From contig JAANYP010002036.1 of the NCBI GenBank assembly GCA_020465985.1, positions 310,001 to 374,000 on the forward strand: a stretch of DNA of 64,000 nucleotides, read 5' to 3'. The position numbers were made by a program, and so were the translations under genes. Below are positions 1-13,600 of this stretch, piece after piece. The notes below the pieces were generated by a model. It was given only the letters and a program-made list of their open reading frames with translations, did no database searches and was not told the DNA's origin. Within the stretch, counting starts at the first letter, position 1. Each line of letters begins with the position of its first letter. Source of the DNA: Centrapalus pauciflorus (lineage: Eukaryota; Streptophyta; Magnoliopsida; Asterales; Asteraceae).

Positions 1-100
1 TTTTCCTTGGGTTAGTGCCATACAATCTTAAACCAAACCCTAGACTTTATCTTCACCCACCTCCATTTCTATTTTGACATATTCCATTCCTTTCGGGTGA
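1..100. repeat. MITE fragment cut by the window edge
   Basis: The first ~100 bases resemble the distal half of the MITE at 62919-63226: both share the words TTAGTGCCAT, AACCCTAGACTT and TATTCCATTCC in the same order. The left end of this copy lies outside the window. No coding potential. Confidence 0.55.
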
Positions 101-464
101 CAAAATAACAAATTTATATTATGATTTTTGGCTAATTTGTTGGTACACTTTTTAATGGACATAAACAAAACACCTATACGTGCAAAATAACAAATTTATA
201 TAATGATTTTTCAAAAGACCAACTTTAGATATAAATAATTAATTTCACTATTGACCTAGTCAGAGTCAAAGATTGGGTAGGATTGATGTTAGAGGGTCCA
301 TGCATGTATTAAAAACTCACCAAACTACAATACATGTTGATGAGTCACAATGGGACTTGGAATCAAATAAAACCTTTGACCATGAAAAGTCAAAATCAAC
401 CCAAAGGACACATAGATAATTGGGAGCTGAGAGATGAAAGTTGAGATCTAAAAAGGGTTGATTG

Positions 465-466
<2 letters not shown>

Positions 467-523
<57 letters not shown>
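467..523. repeat. (AT)n microsatellite
   Basis: About 28 uninterrupted AT units. Nothing nearby is coding; the flanks (100-820) are AT-rich intergenic DNA in which I see no gene. Confidence 0.95.
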
Positions 524-526
<3 letters not shown>

Positions 527-820
527 ATTAGAGTGGGAATCAAATCAAAGCAAAGTGATTAAAGAAATGAAGTTGGTCATAATCAAGTTGGGTTGGGGAT
601 GTGAGTGTAGTGATTGTGACACAGTCAGCACCATGTGAATTTTAAGCTATGGATTCCCTTTGGGAAAAGAGAGAATGGGATGGCACTTTTACAGGGATGT
701 TACTCAATAAAGAATTGTATGTGTGTATATATAGAATTTGTTGTAAAATAGTTATTATATTAATCAAAAGATAAGTAATTTTATAAATCTGACTGTGTAG
801 ATGATGGTTAAAATTACTTA

Positions 821-1105
821 TGTGGCGTTTGGTTCACGGAATGAAACTCGAAGTAATTAGAATTTAAATTTAGATTGTTTTGAACTTTTGATAACAAAGA
901 TGAAGAATTAAATTGTATTTATTTGTCATCTATTTCTTTGTTTATAGGAATTTGACATTCCTACCAACTCATAAATTAATTAGATTTCAACCTATATTTT
1001 TAACCAATACTAAGAACTATCTTTTATCCATCACCACCAAACATATTATAACTAAATTATAAATTTTAATTCTTTCGAATTCCATTCCACAAACCAAATG
1101 TCACC
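821..1105. mobile_element. Tourist-like MITE, family A copy 1
   Basis: A 285-bp element whose ends form an imperfect terminal inverted repeat (left TGTGGCGTTTGGTT, right reading GGTGACATTTGGTT on the other strand), flanked by TTA on both sides (818-820 and 1106-1108). A 3-bp TWA duplication fits PIF/Harbinger (Tourist) MITEs. A second copy of the family lies at 8421-9161. Confidence 0.75.
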
Positions 1106-1351
1106 TTATTCTCAGTTTCCCACTCATCTATTTTATATTTTTGTTCGAAAAGAATATAAAAGTTCATTTGATGAGATAATTATCAACTTACTTATCATGT
1201 CCAATTGGTTTGGTCAAGTTCGTGGGTATGTAATTGTGAACTAAACTTAGATATATGTATATATGTAAACAAGTATTTATATCAATTTTTAATTGATGGT
1301 TTTTTTAAATGAATTTAGTGAATAGTTTGTAAGTTTCAACAATTAAAATTA

Positions 1352-1642
1352 GGGTTTATTATAAAAAACAACATATTTTTACGTTTTTGTTCCTCTATGT
1401 TATTTCTTTTTCATAAAAGTCCATACATTATATTTTTCTTTTTGGTTTAATGAAATTTGGACATCAGAACCCGATTATCATTAGTAATTCCGGTTTTTAA
1501 AAACTGAAAAATTGGGTTTTCAATGTCCAAATTTCACTAAACCAACAAAAAAAATATTAACTTGACGACTTTTAAGGAAAAAAATAACATGGAGATACGA
1601 AAACGTAAAAACATATTGGTTTTTTTTTTTCATAATAAACCC
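1352..1642. mobile_element. Mutator-like MITE with 9-bp TSD
   Basis: A 291-bp element with inverted arms of roughly 120 bp beginning GGGTTTATTAT, arms including the word GAAATTTGGACAT in both orientations, and a perfect 9-bp flanking duplication TTAAAATTA (1343-1351 and 1643-1651). Long inverted repeats with a 9-bp duplication are the signature of MULE-type MITEs. Noncoding. Confidence 0.82.
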
Positions 1643-2051
1643 TTAAAATTAAGATCATACAACTACAAAGGGTTGATTTATATGCAATGACAAAATCTAA
1701 AGGTTAAAATACAATTATAATTGTATGGTCAAGTACTATTGCTTTGGCTTTACAAGTTATGATATCGATATAGAAAAAGAAAAAAAAAGGTTTAAAACCT
1801 TAAAGAATGAGCAACAAAGTTGATATGTCAACATTAGCATGCAACCTTGGCAAATTGGGTTCTGTGATTCTTCATCTCAATAACTACATTTCCTTCGTCT
1901 CGATCTCTGTAATACACAGAATTCATTCATGGAAGATCTCGGGTAGAAAAATATAAAAGATAATGTCAATTTTATATATATACCTTATAAAATTTATTGA
2001 ATATTATATACATATACCTAAAATATGTTTTTATAGAGCATTGCATGTATG

Positions 2052-2153
<102 letters not shown>

Positions 2154-3339
2154 TATATAACTCTTGTTACCGTGAGAACCACTCCAAAATGCACAAATTT
2201 TAAAATTAAAAGTTTTACTTATATATATAGACACACACCTTTAATTCATTCATGGAAGATCTTCTTGTATAAGTTCTCTTATCCTTTTTAATATCTAATT
2301 GTTTTAGTAAGGGTTACGGTATCATTTTGACCATCTAATTTTTAAAATTGTTTCAATTAACCACTAAATTATTTTGTCCTGGTTTAAATACTAAACTTTA
2401 GTTTACTGTTCTACTTTGGGAAAAACGAATAAAACTAATGTTTAAATCGGTATAAAATATGATAGTTTATCAAATCAAGACAAATTCCAGTGGTTAAATC
2501 GGTAAATGAATAAAACAATTTGTTTAACCTTTCTAGAAAAACATCAATTTGAATTTTTGATAGAAGGAAAGGAACTTAAGTGGGATTTGATATTAGATGG
2601 GAAGAATTATAGAAAAAGGGAAAGATTCTTTCTTTTCTTTGAATTACAAGAAAAGATTTTCAAAAAAGATAGTTTCTGTCATCCTCTATGTGTATGTTTA
2701 TGTGTAGATGTGGATGTTAGCGTGCTTTGAGGGGATCTTTACAAATTTGAGCAAGCATTTAAGCAGGCAGAGAAATTGGGTATTGGTGTAAAATTGGATT
2801 TGTGTTCTTCAGTTGAGTAGGCATGATTGATTACATGGAAAATAACTTGTCTTGTTCCAATGGGTGTGCTTTTTTCATTGGGGGGGGGGTGGGGGTGTTG
2901 TCTCTTTTGCATCCTTTTATTGTTCCCTGTGTTTTCTGATTTCATTTCTTGATGGGTCCATTTTTGTTAACTTAAAATCTGTGCATGTGGCCTGCTACAC
3001 CCTTCTTTCATTCACTTTTGGCAATTTACTCTTTTTCACCTTGCCTACTTGCATGTGTTTCTCTATCTCTATGTATGTGTGACTGTGTGTGTGTGTGTAT
3101 TATATATACATACCAATACCATATTTCAAGATTCTGTGTTAATACCATATTGAAGGGGTTTCTTTATTCGTTCAACCAAAAAAGGTAAAAATCTTGAGGT
3201 TTTGGCATGTGGGTTAAATGCAAGATTTTGCCTTTGATTCTGTAATTTCTGTTCTTTAATCTTCAACTGAATTTCAAGGTTTTCTTTTTCATTTCTTTTT
3301 CATTTTCAGATTTAAAAAATATATATTAAAAAGAGGTGG

Positions 3340-3608
3340 AGTCAGATTTGTGCCTGTGGGGTGTCTTATAGTTTCTCTCTCTACTGTAGAGTTTTAGAGA
3401 GAGAGAGAGAGACACACAGAGAGGGAATAAATTAGTGTGGAGGAGTGTGTGTTACTGTTGGACCTGTCTCCTGCGCTGACCGGGTTGCCCCGGGCTCCGT
3501 GGGCTTTGCCGCTGAACCAGGACACATCGTCTCTCTTCCTCTTCTTCATCTTCAAGTTATCAACAAATTAATTCCTCATTTCCCATCTCTCTCTCTCTCT
3601 CTACACTT

Positions 3609-3644
<36 letters not shown>

Positions 3645-3873
3645 TCAACACACAGTGGTGTCAAAGATTCTCTTTGAAGAAGTATATATTCCTAACCCAT
3701 TTCTGAGATCTAATTTCTTCTTCTTCTTGAAGAAAAAAAACCCAAATTTATACTCATCAAAAGCCACCTTTCCCACATAAATTTTTAGGGTTCTAGTTGT
3801 GTTTGAAGTATTGGGATGTTATATGTTTTTAAGTTAATCAAATCTGGTCAAAAGTTTACAGAAGCTGTTGAAG
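3340..3873 (+). promoter_or_regulatory. Probable 5' UTR of the NPH3-family gene
   Basis: Sequence upstream of the ATG contains GA-rich (3396-3411) and CT-rich (3586-3632) tracts followed by (CA)n. Pyrimidine patches of this kind are common in plant core promoters and 5' leaders. A reading frame across it (3445-3780) has simple-sequence composition and is not credible as protein. The transcription start cannot be placed. Confidence 0.4.
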
Positions 3874-6501
3874 ATGAAGTTCATGAAACTTGGATCCAAG
3901 CCTGATTCATTCCAAACTGATGGCAACAATGTCTGGTAAATTTCAATTTTCAACTGCATATTCATTTCATTTTGCTTCTATTTCTTAATTAGTTTAGTTC
4001 ATAACACATAAATTCTTCAACTTGGAGATGATTGTTACTGTCTAATCTTTATTCTTTTATCATGTGAGTATTGAAGTTTTGGAACCATTAATAGAAATCT
4101 AACATGACCCATTGACCCTGGTGCACCATGGTTTATGTACCCTGCCATTTTTGACCCTGGTGCACCAGGCCACCAAGTCGTGTGACTCAAACCTCTGACC
4201 CTGGAGCACACATGAACCCATCTCATGATTCTCATAACATGGCTTATGTTTATGTTCTGTATTTATAGCATGACAAAGAATGGATATGTTAAATGGTTCA
4301 ACATAACAGAAAATGATTAGATTCAAGAAATAGTGATTGTTCTTGAGCATCTGTGAACTGCTCGAAGAATTAGTCTTTGAAGTTACAAAATCTCTTGATA
4401 AAACGAAGCAAGAATCAACATGAATATGTGATGTTGGAGTTGAAAGTTATACCATGTTACAGTCTTCCTTACGATTATCGATCTTATTAAGGAGTAATGA
4501 ATACGTATGATCTGTGCAGGTATGTGGCTTCGGAGTTGGCGGCGGATGTCATCATCAACGTCGGAGATTCAAAATTCTATCTACACAAGGTATGATGATC
4601 TACAGAAAATGATCATTAAAGATACTGCAATTCTTTTTATATAAAGTATTTAAAGCATTTTCGAGTTTGTGTAACATCGACTTGTTTTCAGTTCCCTCTT
4701 TTGTCCAAGAGCGGTCGCCTACAGAAGTTGGTTAGGGACACAAACGAAGGGGATGGAAACGAAGTCGACATTCATGAAATGCCAGGTGGTTCTGCTGCAT
4801 TTCTCGAATGCGCCAAGTTCTGTTATGGCATGACAGTAACCTTAAACGCTTACAATGTTATCGCTACATATTGTGCTGCTGATTACCTTGAGATGCATGA
4901 GACAATCGACAAAGGAAATCTCGTTTACAAGCTCAGTGTGTTCCTCAACTCCAGTATTTTCAGAAGCTGGAAGGATTCGATCATCGTGCTTCAAACCACC
5001 AAATATATGGCATCGTTGTCGGAGGAACCAAAGCTAATCAACCTTTGCATCAACGCTATAGCTTCTAAGGCATCAGTGGATGTCTCCAAAGTTGACTGGT
5101 CTTATACTTACAACCGTAAAAAACTTCCGGAAGAAACTGCAAACGAGCCAACATTAAATGGAGGGCTTAGAAGCCGAATGGTTCCAAAAGATTGGTGGGT
5201 CGAGGACTTAGCTGAGCTCGAAATAGGTTTATACAAACAGGTTCTGGTCAGTATAAAAAATAAAGGTTTAGTTTGTAACGAAGTGATTGGAGAAGCGTTA
5301 AAAGCTTTTGCTTTAAGAAGATTGCCAGGGTTTCACAAGGGTATTGTACACAACGGCGATATGTTAAAAGCCAAGTCTGTAGTAGAGATCATCATATGGC
5401 TATTGCCGACAGAGAAAGGCTGTGTTTCGTGTGGTTTCTTGCTAAAGCTGTTAAAAATGGCGATAGTGGTGGATTCAGGGGAATCGGTGAAGAGGGAGTT
5501 GGTTAAAAGGATCGGCCAGCAGCTCGAGGAGGCTTCCGTCCAAGATCTTTTGATTCAAGCTCAAGAAGGCAAATCAGAGTGCATGATATATGATGTGGAT
5601 ATGGTGCAGGAAATAGTGAAGGAGTTTATTGTTCGCGATAAGAATGGCGAATTTGAAGGTGAAGAACATGAGATTCAAGAAAGTGGAAGAACAGGAGGGA
5701 TTTTATCAGAAGCTTCAAAGTTAATGGTGGCTAAATTGGTTGACAGTTATCTCACAGAAATATCGAAAGATCCGAATCTACCTGTAGCGATGTTTGTTGA
5801 TCTTGCAGAGATGGTGTCGGGTTTCTCCAGACCTGCTCATGATGGAATATATCGTGCCATTGATACGTATCTCAAGGTAAGACTGTAAAAGTTACCATAA
5901 TGCTTACTTTGCACTGTTGGTCCTTATCGAGTGATTTGCTTATTTCTTTGTGATCTTGGTGCAGGCACACCCGGGGATCAGTAAGAGCGAACGGAAGAGA
6001 ATATGCAAGCTGATGGACTGCAAGAAGCTCTCGGTGGATGCATGCATGCACGCTGTTCAGAACGAGAGGCTTCCTTTGCGTGTCACGGTGCAAGTCCTTT
6101 TCTTTGAGCAAGCTAGAGCTGCAGCTACGTCCTCCGGCAGCAGCACCCCTGATCTTCCGAAATCGATCAAAGCTCTCAATGCCTCCGATGGAAGACCTGC
6201 AACGAACCCTGAAGATGATTGGGACGGTGTTGCCACGGCTGAGGAACTCAAGGCTTTGAAGGAGGAGTTGGCGGCTTTGAGAATGAGGCACCACGGTCCT
6301 AAGAGCACTGTATCAGACAAGGCTTCGGTTCCTAGAGTCAAAGGCCTACTTTCGACTAAGAAAATATTCTCAAAGATCTGGTCAAGCAGAAGCGGAATCA
6401 GAGAAAATAGTGGGTCAGATTCATCGGAAAGTCTTGGTTCTGCTAATCCTGATGAAGCTAAATCAACTCCTTCAAGAAAAGGGAGACACTCGGTGTCTTG
6501 A
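3874..6501 (+). CDS. BTB/POZ and NPH3 domain-containing protein
   Basis: Four exons: 3874-3935, 4520-4589, 4692-5876 and 5965-6501, all with GT/AG introns and consistent phase, giving 617 residues. The N-terminus MKFMKLGSKPDSF is the usual start of one NPH3 subgroup. A BTB fold covers about residues 25-120 (FPLLSKSGRLQKL, then AKFCYGMTVTLNAYN). The NPH3 domain begins near Asp211 (DWWVEDLAELEI) and runs to roughly 470. A C-terminal coiled coil (EELKALKEELAALRMR, about 532-547) precedes a Ser-rich tail. In Arabidopsis these proteins act as CUL3 ubiquitin-ligase adaptors or as plasma-membrane scaffolds in phototropism, auxin and defence signalling. From memory the closest subgroup is At1g03010/At5g67385-like; the exact orthologue is an inference. 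The reading frame is intact and length is typical of the family. Confidence 0.95.
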
Positions 6502-7600
6502 AGTTCTTTTATTGTTGGGATTTAGCATATGCATTTCATCAAACATCTGGTGGGCATCTTTATACTTTTGAGCTTTTGAGCAAAAAGAAGAATATTAAGC
6601 ATGTATGTAGTATTAAATATAGGAAATCACAAGTGTAGTAAGTAGTCTTTTGGGGGGTTGGTTGGTATGGGGCAGGTTTATTATCAAATTAATCAACTAG
6701 AAAACATGGGGCAAGAACCCTAAAAATTGATGAATTCTCTTAAAATACAATGTATGAGCTTATCAATGATGTACAATTTACAAGGATCGTGTTATACATA
6801 CGTCCTTTATTTAATATTTACTAATTACACACCTCTCATATCTTTTGTTAATGAAGCATAACTTGTTAATTTTAATTCACTCTGATGGAGGGGCGTGTGA
6901 TTAGCAAACTAAGGAGTGTATATTTAGGCTTTATTTGTTTTTCATTCAGAGTCTCTTAAAAACATCTGAAGTCTAAAGTTCAGATCTATGATAAATTAAG
7001 ATCGTTTGTTTAAATTCAGACTTAAGAGGTTGAAACCTTTGAATTTTCCTCTGAATTTAAGAGGATGAGAGTTGTCTGAATTAAAATTAAGAGCCTCTTA
7101 ATTTCAGATCTTAAGGTAACCTCTTAATTTTAGACGTGATCTTCAGACTTCAGACATTTAGTCTCGTAAAAAACAAATAACTTGTAATAATCAGAATCAT
7201 CCAACAATGCAAAGACATAGATAGGTAAATGGTACTGGCTTCAAAAATGGTACCATTTCAATAGCATAAAAAGTACAACTCCAAGAAGCACTAATCAATG
7301 TCCAAACTTTACCATAAGTGGGAATTACACATTCTATATATTTACATACAGTGTAAAATTCTACTGACTAGTTAGAGACGAACTACATTTCTTTCCTTGC
7401 AAATCCCTTGAAGACGAAGAAGGTAAAAGAAAATATACGACAAACTCGCCAAATAAGAAGGAAAAAAATAAACCCCGAAAAGCTACAGGCCAAAAAGTCA
7501 GCTGCTTTATTACCTCCAGGAATTCCGTACTTCACTTGATGTAATGTTAGCGTTTCTTGAATTAAGGGCCGCGAGCAATAGACTAAATAGATCAGTTCTA
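6502..7600. other. Intergenic region between convergent genes
   Basis: This gap separates the 3' ends of the NPH3-family gene (plus) and the QWRF gene (minus). It holds the 3' UTRs of both and one MITE (6927-7184). No other gene seen. Confidence 0.7.
6927..7184. mobile_element. Tourist-like MITE, family B copy 1
   Basis: Ends read GGCTTTATTTGTTTTT on the left and an inverted relative on the right. The interior is full of the family-B words TCTGAAATTAAGAGG and its complement. Flanking TTA/TAA triplets suggest a 3-bp duplication, imperfect here. Related copies: 8523-8962, 17427-17882 and 32296-32729. Confidence 0.6.
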
Positions 7601-10600
7601 CTACATACTTGGTTTTTTCACACACTTCGTTTGTAACATATGGGTTCGCAAACTACAGTCTTTGACCTGTTGAATTCGTTAACAAAAAACATCATTAAAA
7701 GGTAGAAAGAAAAGCCAACTTACTTGCAATTGGCAAAATAGCAGCCAGCTTTGCATGTTTTTCCTATTTTATGGAACCAACTTACTTTCATTGTCATTCA
7801 AGAGTAACCAAGTATCAATATGATCTAGTAAATGGCCAAAATGGCTTGTTGGTTACCCTTGAAAAGCAATATAATAAAAAATGGTTGCCTAAACTAGATT
7901 TTCCTTGAACTACACAATAAAAGTTTTTTTATTTACAGTCCTCAGTTAGCAAATGGTCGAAGTTAGTTGCTTTTAAATGATATTAAAAAATAGTTGGTTC
8001 CCCAAAATGAAAAAAGAACACAGAAAGTTGGTTGAGAATACAAAGCAATTTCAGGTTTCAAGTTTTACCTTGAGGGCTGCTAACATCGACAATAAACCTT
8101 TGCAAATCCTAAGCAAAGCTTGCTCTTTTGCACACACATTTGCAAGCTCGCTGACCATTGAATTCACATCATCCACCTTAATAAAACCAGGGTTGTGAAC
8201 AGTTTAAGCTGGAGACACCATAACTCCATAAAGTAATGTTTTTTTTTTTTTGGGAAAGAATCAAAAAGGGAGATTTACCTTCACACATACTGAGCATATT
8301 GACAAACACATTGCCTGCATCACCTCGAGTGCTGAACTTATGCCATCTTTGATACTCTGGAGGTCAGCCTGATCAGAACAAGAAAAAATGTGAACTTTCA
8401 AGAATTTGAGAAACATTTAAGGTGGCGTTTGGTTCAACAAATGGAATTCGAAGTAATTGGAATTTAAATTTAGCTTGTTTTGAACTTTTAATAACAAAGA
8501 TGAAGAGTTAAATTGTAGTTAGAGTGCGTTTGTTTGGACTTAATTGTCTCTTAAAAACCTCTAAAGTCTTAATTTCAGATCTTAAAAAAAATATATTGTT
8601 TGTTAGATTTCAGACTTAAGTGGATTTCAGATCTTAATTCAAATAGACCTTTTGTTACATTTCAGACTTAAGAGGTTAGAACGTCTGAAAACCACGTATG
8701 AAATTAAGTTGTGGGCTTCTGTTAAAGTCTAAAGTCTTAAATTAAGAGGTTGACGTAATTTAATATTTTTATTTAACTAAAATATTAAGATCAATATAAT
8801 TAATTTAAAACATTTAAGGTCAGCTCTTAATTTCAGACATGTCATATCTTAATTTCAGACGTGGTTTTCAGACTTCAGATTTCAGATCTTAAGCACACCT
8901 CTTAATTGCAGACGTGGTTTTCAGACTTCAGACATTTACCTCTTAAAATAACAAACACAGCCTAGTTTCAATCAATTTCTTTGCTATCGGAATTTGACAT
9001 ACCTACTCATACATGAATTAGATTCCAACCATATATAAATTAGATTCCAACCTACCTAAGCCAACATTAGAACTCTCTTTTATCCATCACCACCAAACAT
9101 ATTATAACTAAATTTTAGATTCCAATTCATTCAAATTCCATTCCACCAACCAAAAGCCACCTAACAAGTTTGGAAATGAGAAGGGTAGAACAGTAAAAGC
9201 ACGTACCATTGCTCCACCGACTGGAAGACGCAGAGTGCTAGCCTTTAAAGCTTCAATTGCTCCGAGCAATGATATCGAATGATCTTTGTCTAACGAAGCC
9301 CAGTCTTCCAGAAAAGCTATCTATATTTGCAATTAATAAGATTTTCAGGTACAGTTTAACTATTCGTTTCCATTTAAATCCATGAAAAAACTTACTTGTT
9401 CCTTGAGAATGGAAGCTAACTTCAGTTTTTGCCTCAGTAACTGTAACCTGTGTCTTTTCTTGGTGACTGAATCTCGTAACTCAGAGATTGTAATCCATGC
9501 GTTCCAGAGATTTTTCTGAACATAAAGCAAACATTTAGCTTGTCTGATCAGAGGTGTGTAAATTAATGGTTCGACAAACTGAGACTTGTTGAAGGAGATT
9601 CAAGGACTAAACTAACATATGGTTCAGGAATTCGGTCTACTCGGTCCCTTACCGAGGCAAGTCGGACCTACTTGGCTTCAATACTAGGAATTCGGTTAAA
9701 CTCGGTCAAAACTCAGCCAACTCGGTTTGGTCTAAAATCTATTTTGTCCCACATTGGTGATTAGTAAATAGATTAGGCCTAATAGCAATCTATAAATATA
9801 AGCCTTGTACTTGTAATCATTTATCACTGAAATAAAATAGATCCCTAGTTGCCCCCGTAGACGTAGGTCAGTTTAGACCGAACCACGTAAATTTTTGTGT
9901 TCTTTAATTGTAATCGTGTTTGTGTGCGATTGTATGATTAACCGTAACAATAATGTCCTAGAAATGATTGAAATAAACATTGACAACATGTTTTATTACA
10001 AGTATTTGTTTACATGTTTTGAATTCACTAATCTTTGAATTCACTTATGAAAGGCTCAAGGCATAAAGGGTCCCCAGTGCCCAAGCGTCATGAATGCAAG
10101 GCACATCATAATGTCTATATGATATATCATTAAAGAACTTAAACTATGAACAAAGATTTATTCCACACCTAAAATTAGGGGTGTGATCAGTCCTGTACCG
10201 GTACCGAATATTTTTTAGGCATAAAATTAGTCCTGAGTACCGAACCGATTATAAAATTTCAGTACCAGTTTGGTATCGTTATCGGTACCGATACCGATTT
10301 TTTCGATATCAGACCGGTTAGAACCGATTTTCTTTTATTTATGACATAACGCTGATATAAAAAATAATATCAAAACCAATAAACAATTTTAATAACTAAG
10401 CAATTAAACGAAGTTAAAATCAAAGCCAACAAATAAAGTTAATATCAAAACCAACAATGAATATTATCATCAAAACCAATAAGTAAAAAAATCAAAACCA
10501 ACAAACAAAGTTAACCATCCGTGTGCGTGTGTGTGTGTGTGTGTGCAAATTCAATATATATTTAAAAGCCAACATAAATATATATAACTAGACATAAATT

Positions 10601-13600
10601 GGTAATAAAATAACAAATGTCAATCTTAAATATTTTCTTTTAATCGGTCCTGCACCGTTACCCAACCGGATGGTACCAAACTTTTTTGAGACTTATTAAT
10701 ATTAGCACCGATTATATATTTTTGGTACCGGTTCGGTTTCCGAAAATCGGTAAAAAATCACCCCTACCTAAAATAGCAAACATAGTTCAATTCCAAACTT
10801 AAGATTTCAAACATACTAACATAGTACATAGTAATAAGAAGATTAAATACATACCAGGTAATAAGAAGACTTCACATATATATGGGCTGCAGCATATAAT
10901 TTTCTGGAAAAAGATAATAAAAAGGATACTGCAATGTGATTGTGGACACTAGCAATGAAGTCATAAGTCATAACCTAGGTCAAGGGCTGTTATTTGCTAT
11001 AACCGTAATCGCGGTGGTAATGTGGTATAGCGGTGATATAGCGGTTGTTACATACATACATCTATATAGATATACACACACATACACACACCCACCCACA
11101 CACACACACACATATATACATAAAAGGTTATATAAAAACATAACATAATACATATATATAATTAAAATCATAAAAGATTATATAAACACATAACATAATA
11201 CATCTATATAATTAAAATCGTAAAAGGTTATATAAGAAAAATAACATGATACATATATAAAACTAAAATGATAAAAGTTATATAAAAATAAAATTAAAGT
11301 CATAAATGGCCCGACCTAGGTTCCATAGCGCTATTTTGACCGCTTTTACCATTATTTTATCTAAAATTGCATCCATATAGCGGTAAATAGCACCACTAAT
11401 AGTGGGACCGCTATTTCCTAAACCTCCGCTAACCGTTATAGCGCCGTTATAAACTGCATAGGTCATAACTCATCAACAGATATTGATCAACCACGATGCA
11501 ACATCTGGTACATGTCTTGATGAGGGAGTATATATAAGCACTAGATCTGGTGAGACGGGTGATTTAGAGCAACATTTGATTATCGAACACTTGACTCATA
11601 GTTATTGATTCATCATCATATGATGTGTTGAATCATCGTCGATTGAGGTTGAGAGAAACAAAGATGATTCAAATAATGATTCTGTCATTCGAAGTCAAGA
11701 TTCATCACCTTTTTAATATATGGGTTCTGGTGATTCTTCTTAATGTAATCAATAATTTTGATTCAACAACTTATAATAAATCAATAAAGGATTTGATAGA
11801 CAAATAATGATTTAGTGAGAGGTAAATCTCTGGTTCTCACTGAAAGATGGCTTTTAATCATATCTGTGAGTGTGTGTGTGTGTATCGATGACTTAGTGCT
11901 ATCTAGGGGGTAGTTTTTTCATTCATATCAGCTTCTTAGCTTCTATCTAAGGTTAGTTTTTTTATTCATTATGGGCTAAGCTTAAACAATAATCAAACCT
12001 AAAAACTTGTAACTAGCCAATATGCAAAACAAGTCAAAAACCCATCTTCATTGGCACACCTAGGCCTATATTGCAACCAAGGCACTGTTAGAGTTAACCA
12101 CACAAACGCACACACGCGATCACAATAAAGACAAAGATTTACGTGGTTCGATCTAAACTGAACTACGTCCACGGGGGCAACTAAGGTTTCTTTATATTTC
12201 ATTGATATATTTATATTTTATAGAGATGTAATTAGGCTAATGATCTATCTAATTATCAATGTGGGACACCATAAGGACTAAGGGGCCGGCTACCCCTTTA
12301 CCCATGAAGCCTACATTGATAACTGGCACGACACCTGGTGTGCGAGCCTTGAAGGCCCTGACCTCAGGCTCAGAAGCAAAAATTTCAAGCCATTTGAGCC
12401 TAGGCTCATAAGGACTAAGGAGTCGGCTGTCCCTTTACCCATAAAGCCTACATCCATAATAGGCATGACACCCGATGTGCGCCTTGAAGGCCCTGACCTC
12501 AGACTCGGAAACCAAAATGCCAAGCCATTTGAGCCTAGGCTGCTAGGCATGCTTTTCATACCTTGTGAAAGATAACTAACGTATATAGGAATTTGCAAAG
12601 TATTTATATCCTATTGACGTTAGCTAGGATTTTTAACACCCAATTTAATTTAATCTAGTTTGACGTAAGAAACTAAAATAGTGTGGTTGTTAAACTTGTT
12701 TCATTGCAGTTACATAAATACAACTTGATGTTTTTGGTAAGTTTCGGTATTGGTAAGTTTCATAACTTGCAGGTTGCTATTTAGTATTTACCGAATTTGG
12801 GGTGTTACAATCAAGAAGAAGAGCAAGCCTTTGCCATAATGCCATGTAATATATAGGTGACATGAATTTCAAGATGTAATCTAAGGTAGGGGTTTTTCTT
12901 GATCTTACTATCCAGGTTGACCCTCTAAGATTCTACACCCTTGTAAGTGTTTCTCCATGTTCTGTAAAATTTATTTTATACAATTAACTTATTTAAATTT
13001 TCCGGTGACATAAAAGCTTAATCCCTAAAAAGACGGCCTATTTTAGATAATCAGCATGCATGAACATCTTCAAACATTATGTGTCTCAAGTCTCAACCGA
13101 GCAATTATGCCAATAATGCTACATTGATATACAAATAGTAATATGAAAATTTTAAAAGCAAGTTTTAACATAGACGCTCAGTGATCATACCTCTGAACTA
13201 TGTCTCTGCTTCAACAACGTATCTTCTGTCCTCGCATTAACAAACCGCCACTGCAACTGCCGATTATAAAAAAGCCTCAACAAGTGTGCATCAACAATAC
13301 GATTCTCACCGACTTTTCCTCTTCGAACATCAACAGCAAAACTAAGTACCGATGGTGTCTCATTAAAACTAGTACTAATGGTTCCCGAAACAGAATTCCT
13401 TCGAGGACTAATCATTCCCCTCGATGGTGATGGTGATAACGCCACTGATGATGCCAAAAACTTGCTCGGCGACGCTGGTCTTGTCCTATTTGGAGAAGCC
13501 ATGGTTCTCGGTGACGATAATGGACTATCATTTGAAAATTTCTTTGCAAGAGCTAATTTCGATGGTGTCACTAGTTTTGACCCTGGACTAGTCGAGAACG

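Larger units (their letters stand above)
9516..13190 (-). other. QWRF intron 1, a transposon nest
   Basis: This 3.7-kb intron contains two short LTR remnants in opposite orientation (9745-9949, 12086-12268), a hAT MITE (10176-10766), an unclassified inverted-repeat block rich in GCGGT/ACCGC words (about 10960-11470) and a 137-bp tandem duplication (12270-12540). I see no exon or gene within it. Confidence 0.7.

Noticed and set aside
3445..3780. 111-codon plus-strand frame upstream of the NPH3-family ATG
   Set aside because: Simple-sequence composition (CT and CA repeats) in the probable 5' UTR; no family resemblance.
7383..7625. 80-codon minus-strand frame at the QWRF 3' end
   Set aside because: The true last exon (7666-7601) overlaps it in another frame and matches the family C-terminus.
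10859..10911. Possible extra QWRF exon with AG and GT borders on the minus strand
   Set aside because: Including it breaks phase; joining 13191 directly to 9515 gives the conserved QWRF family sequence.
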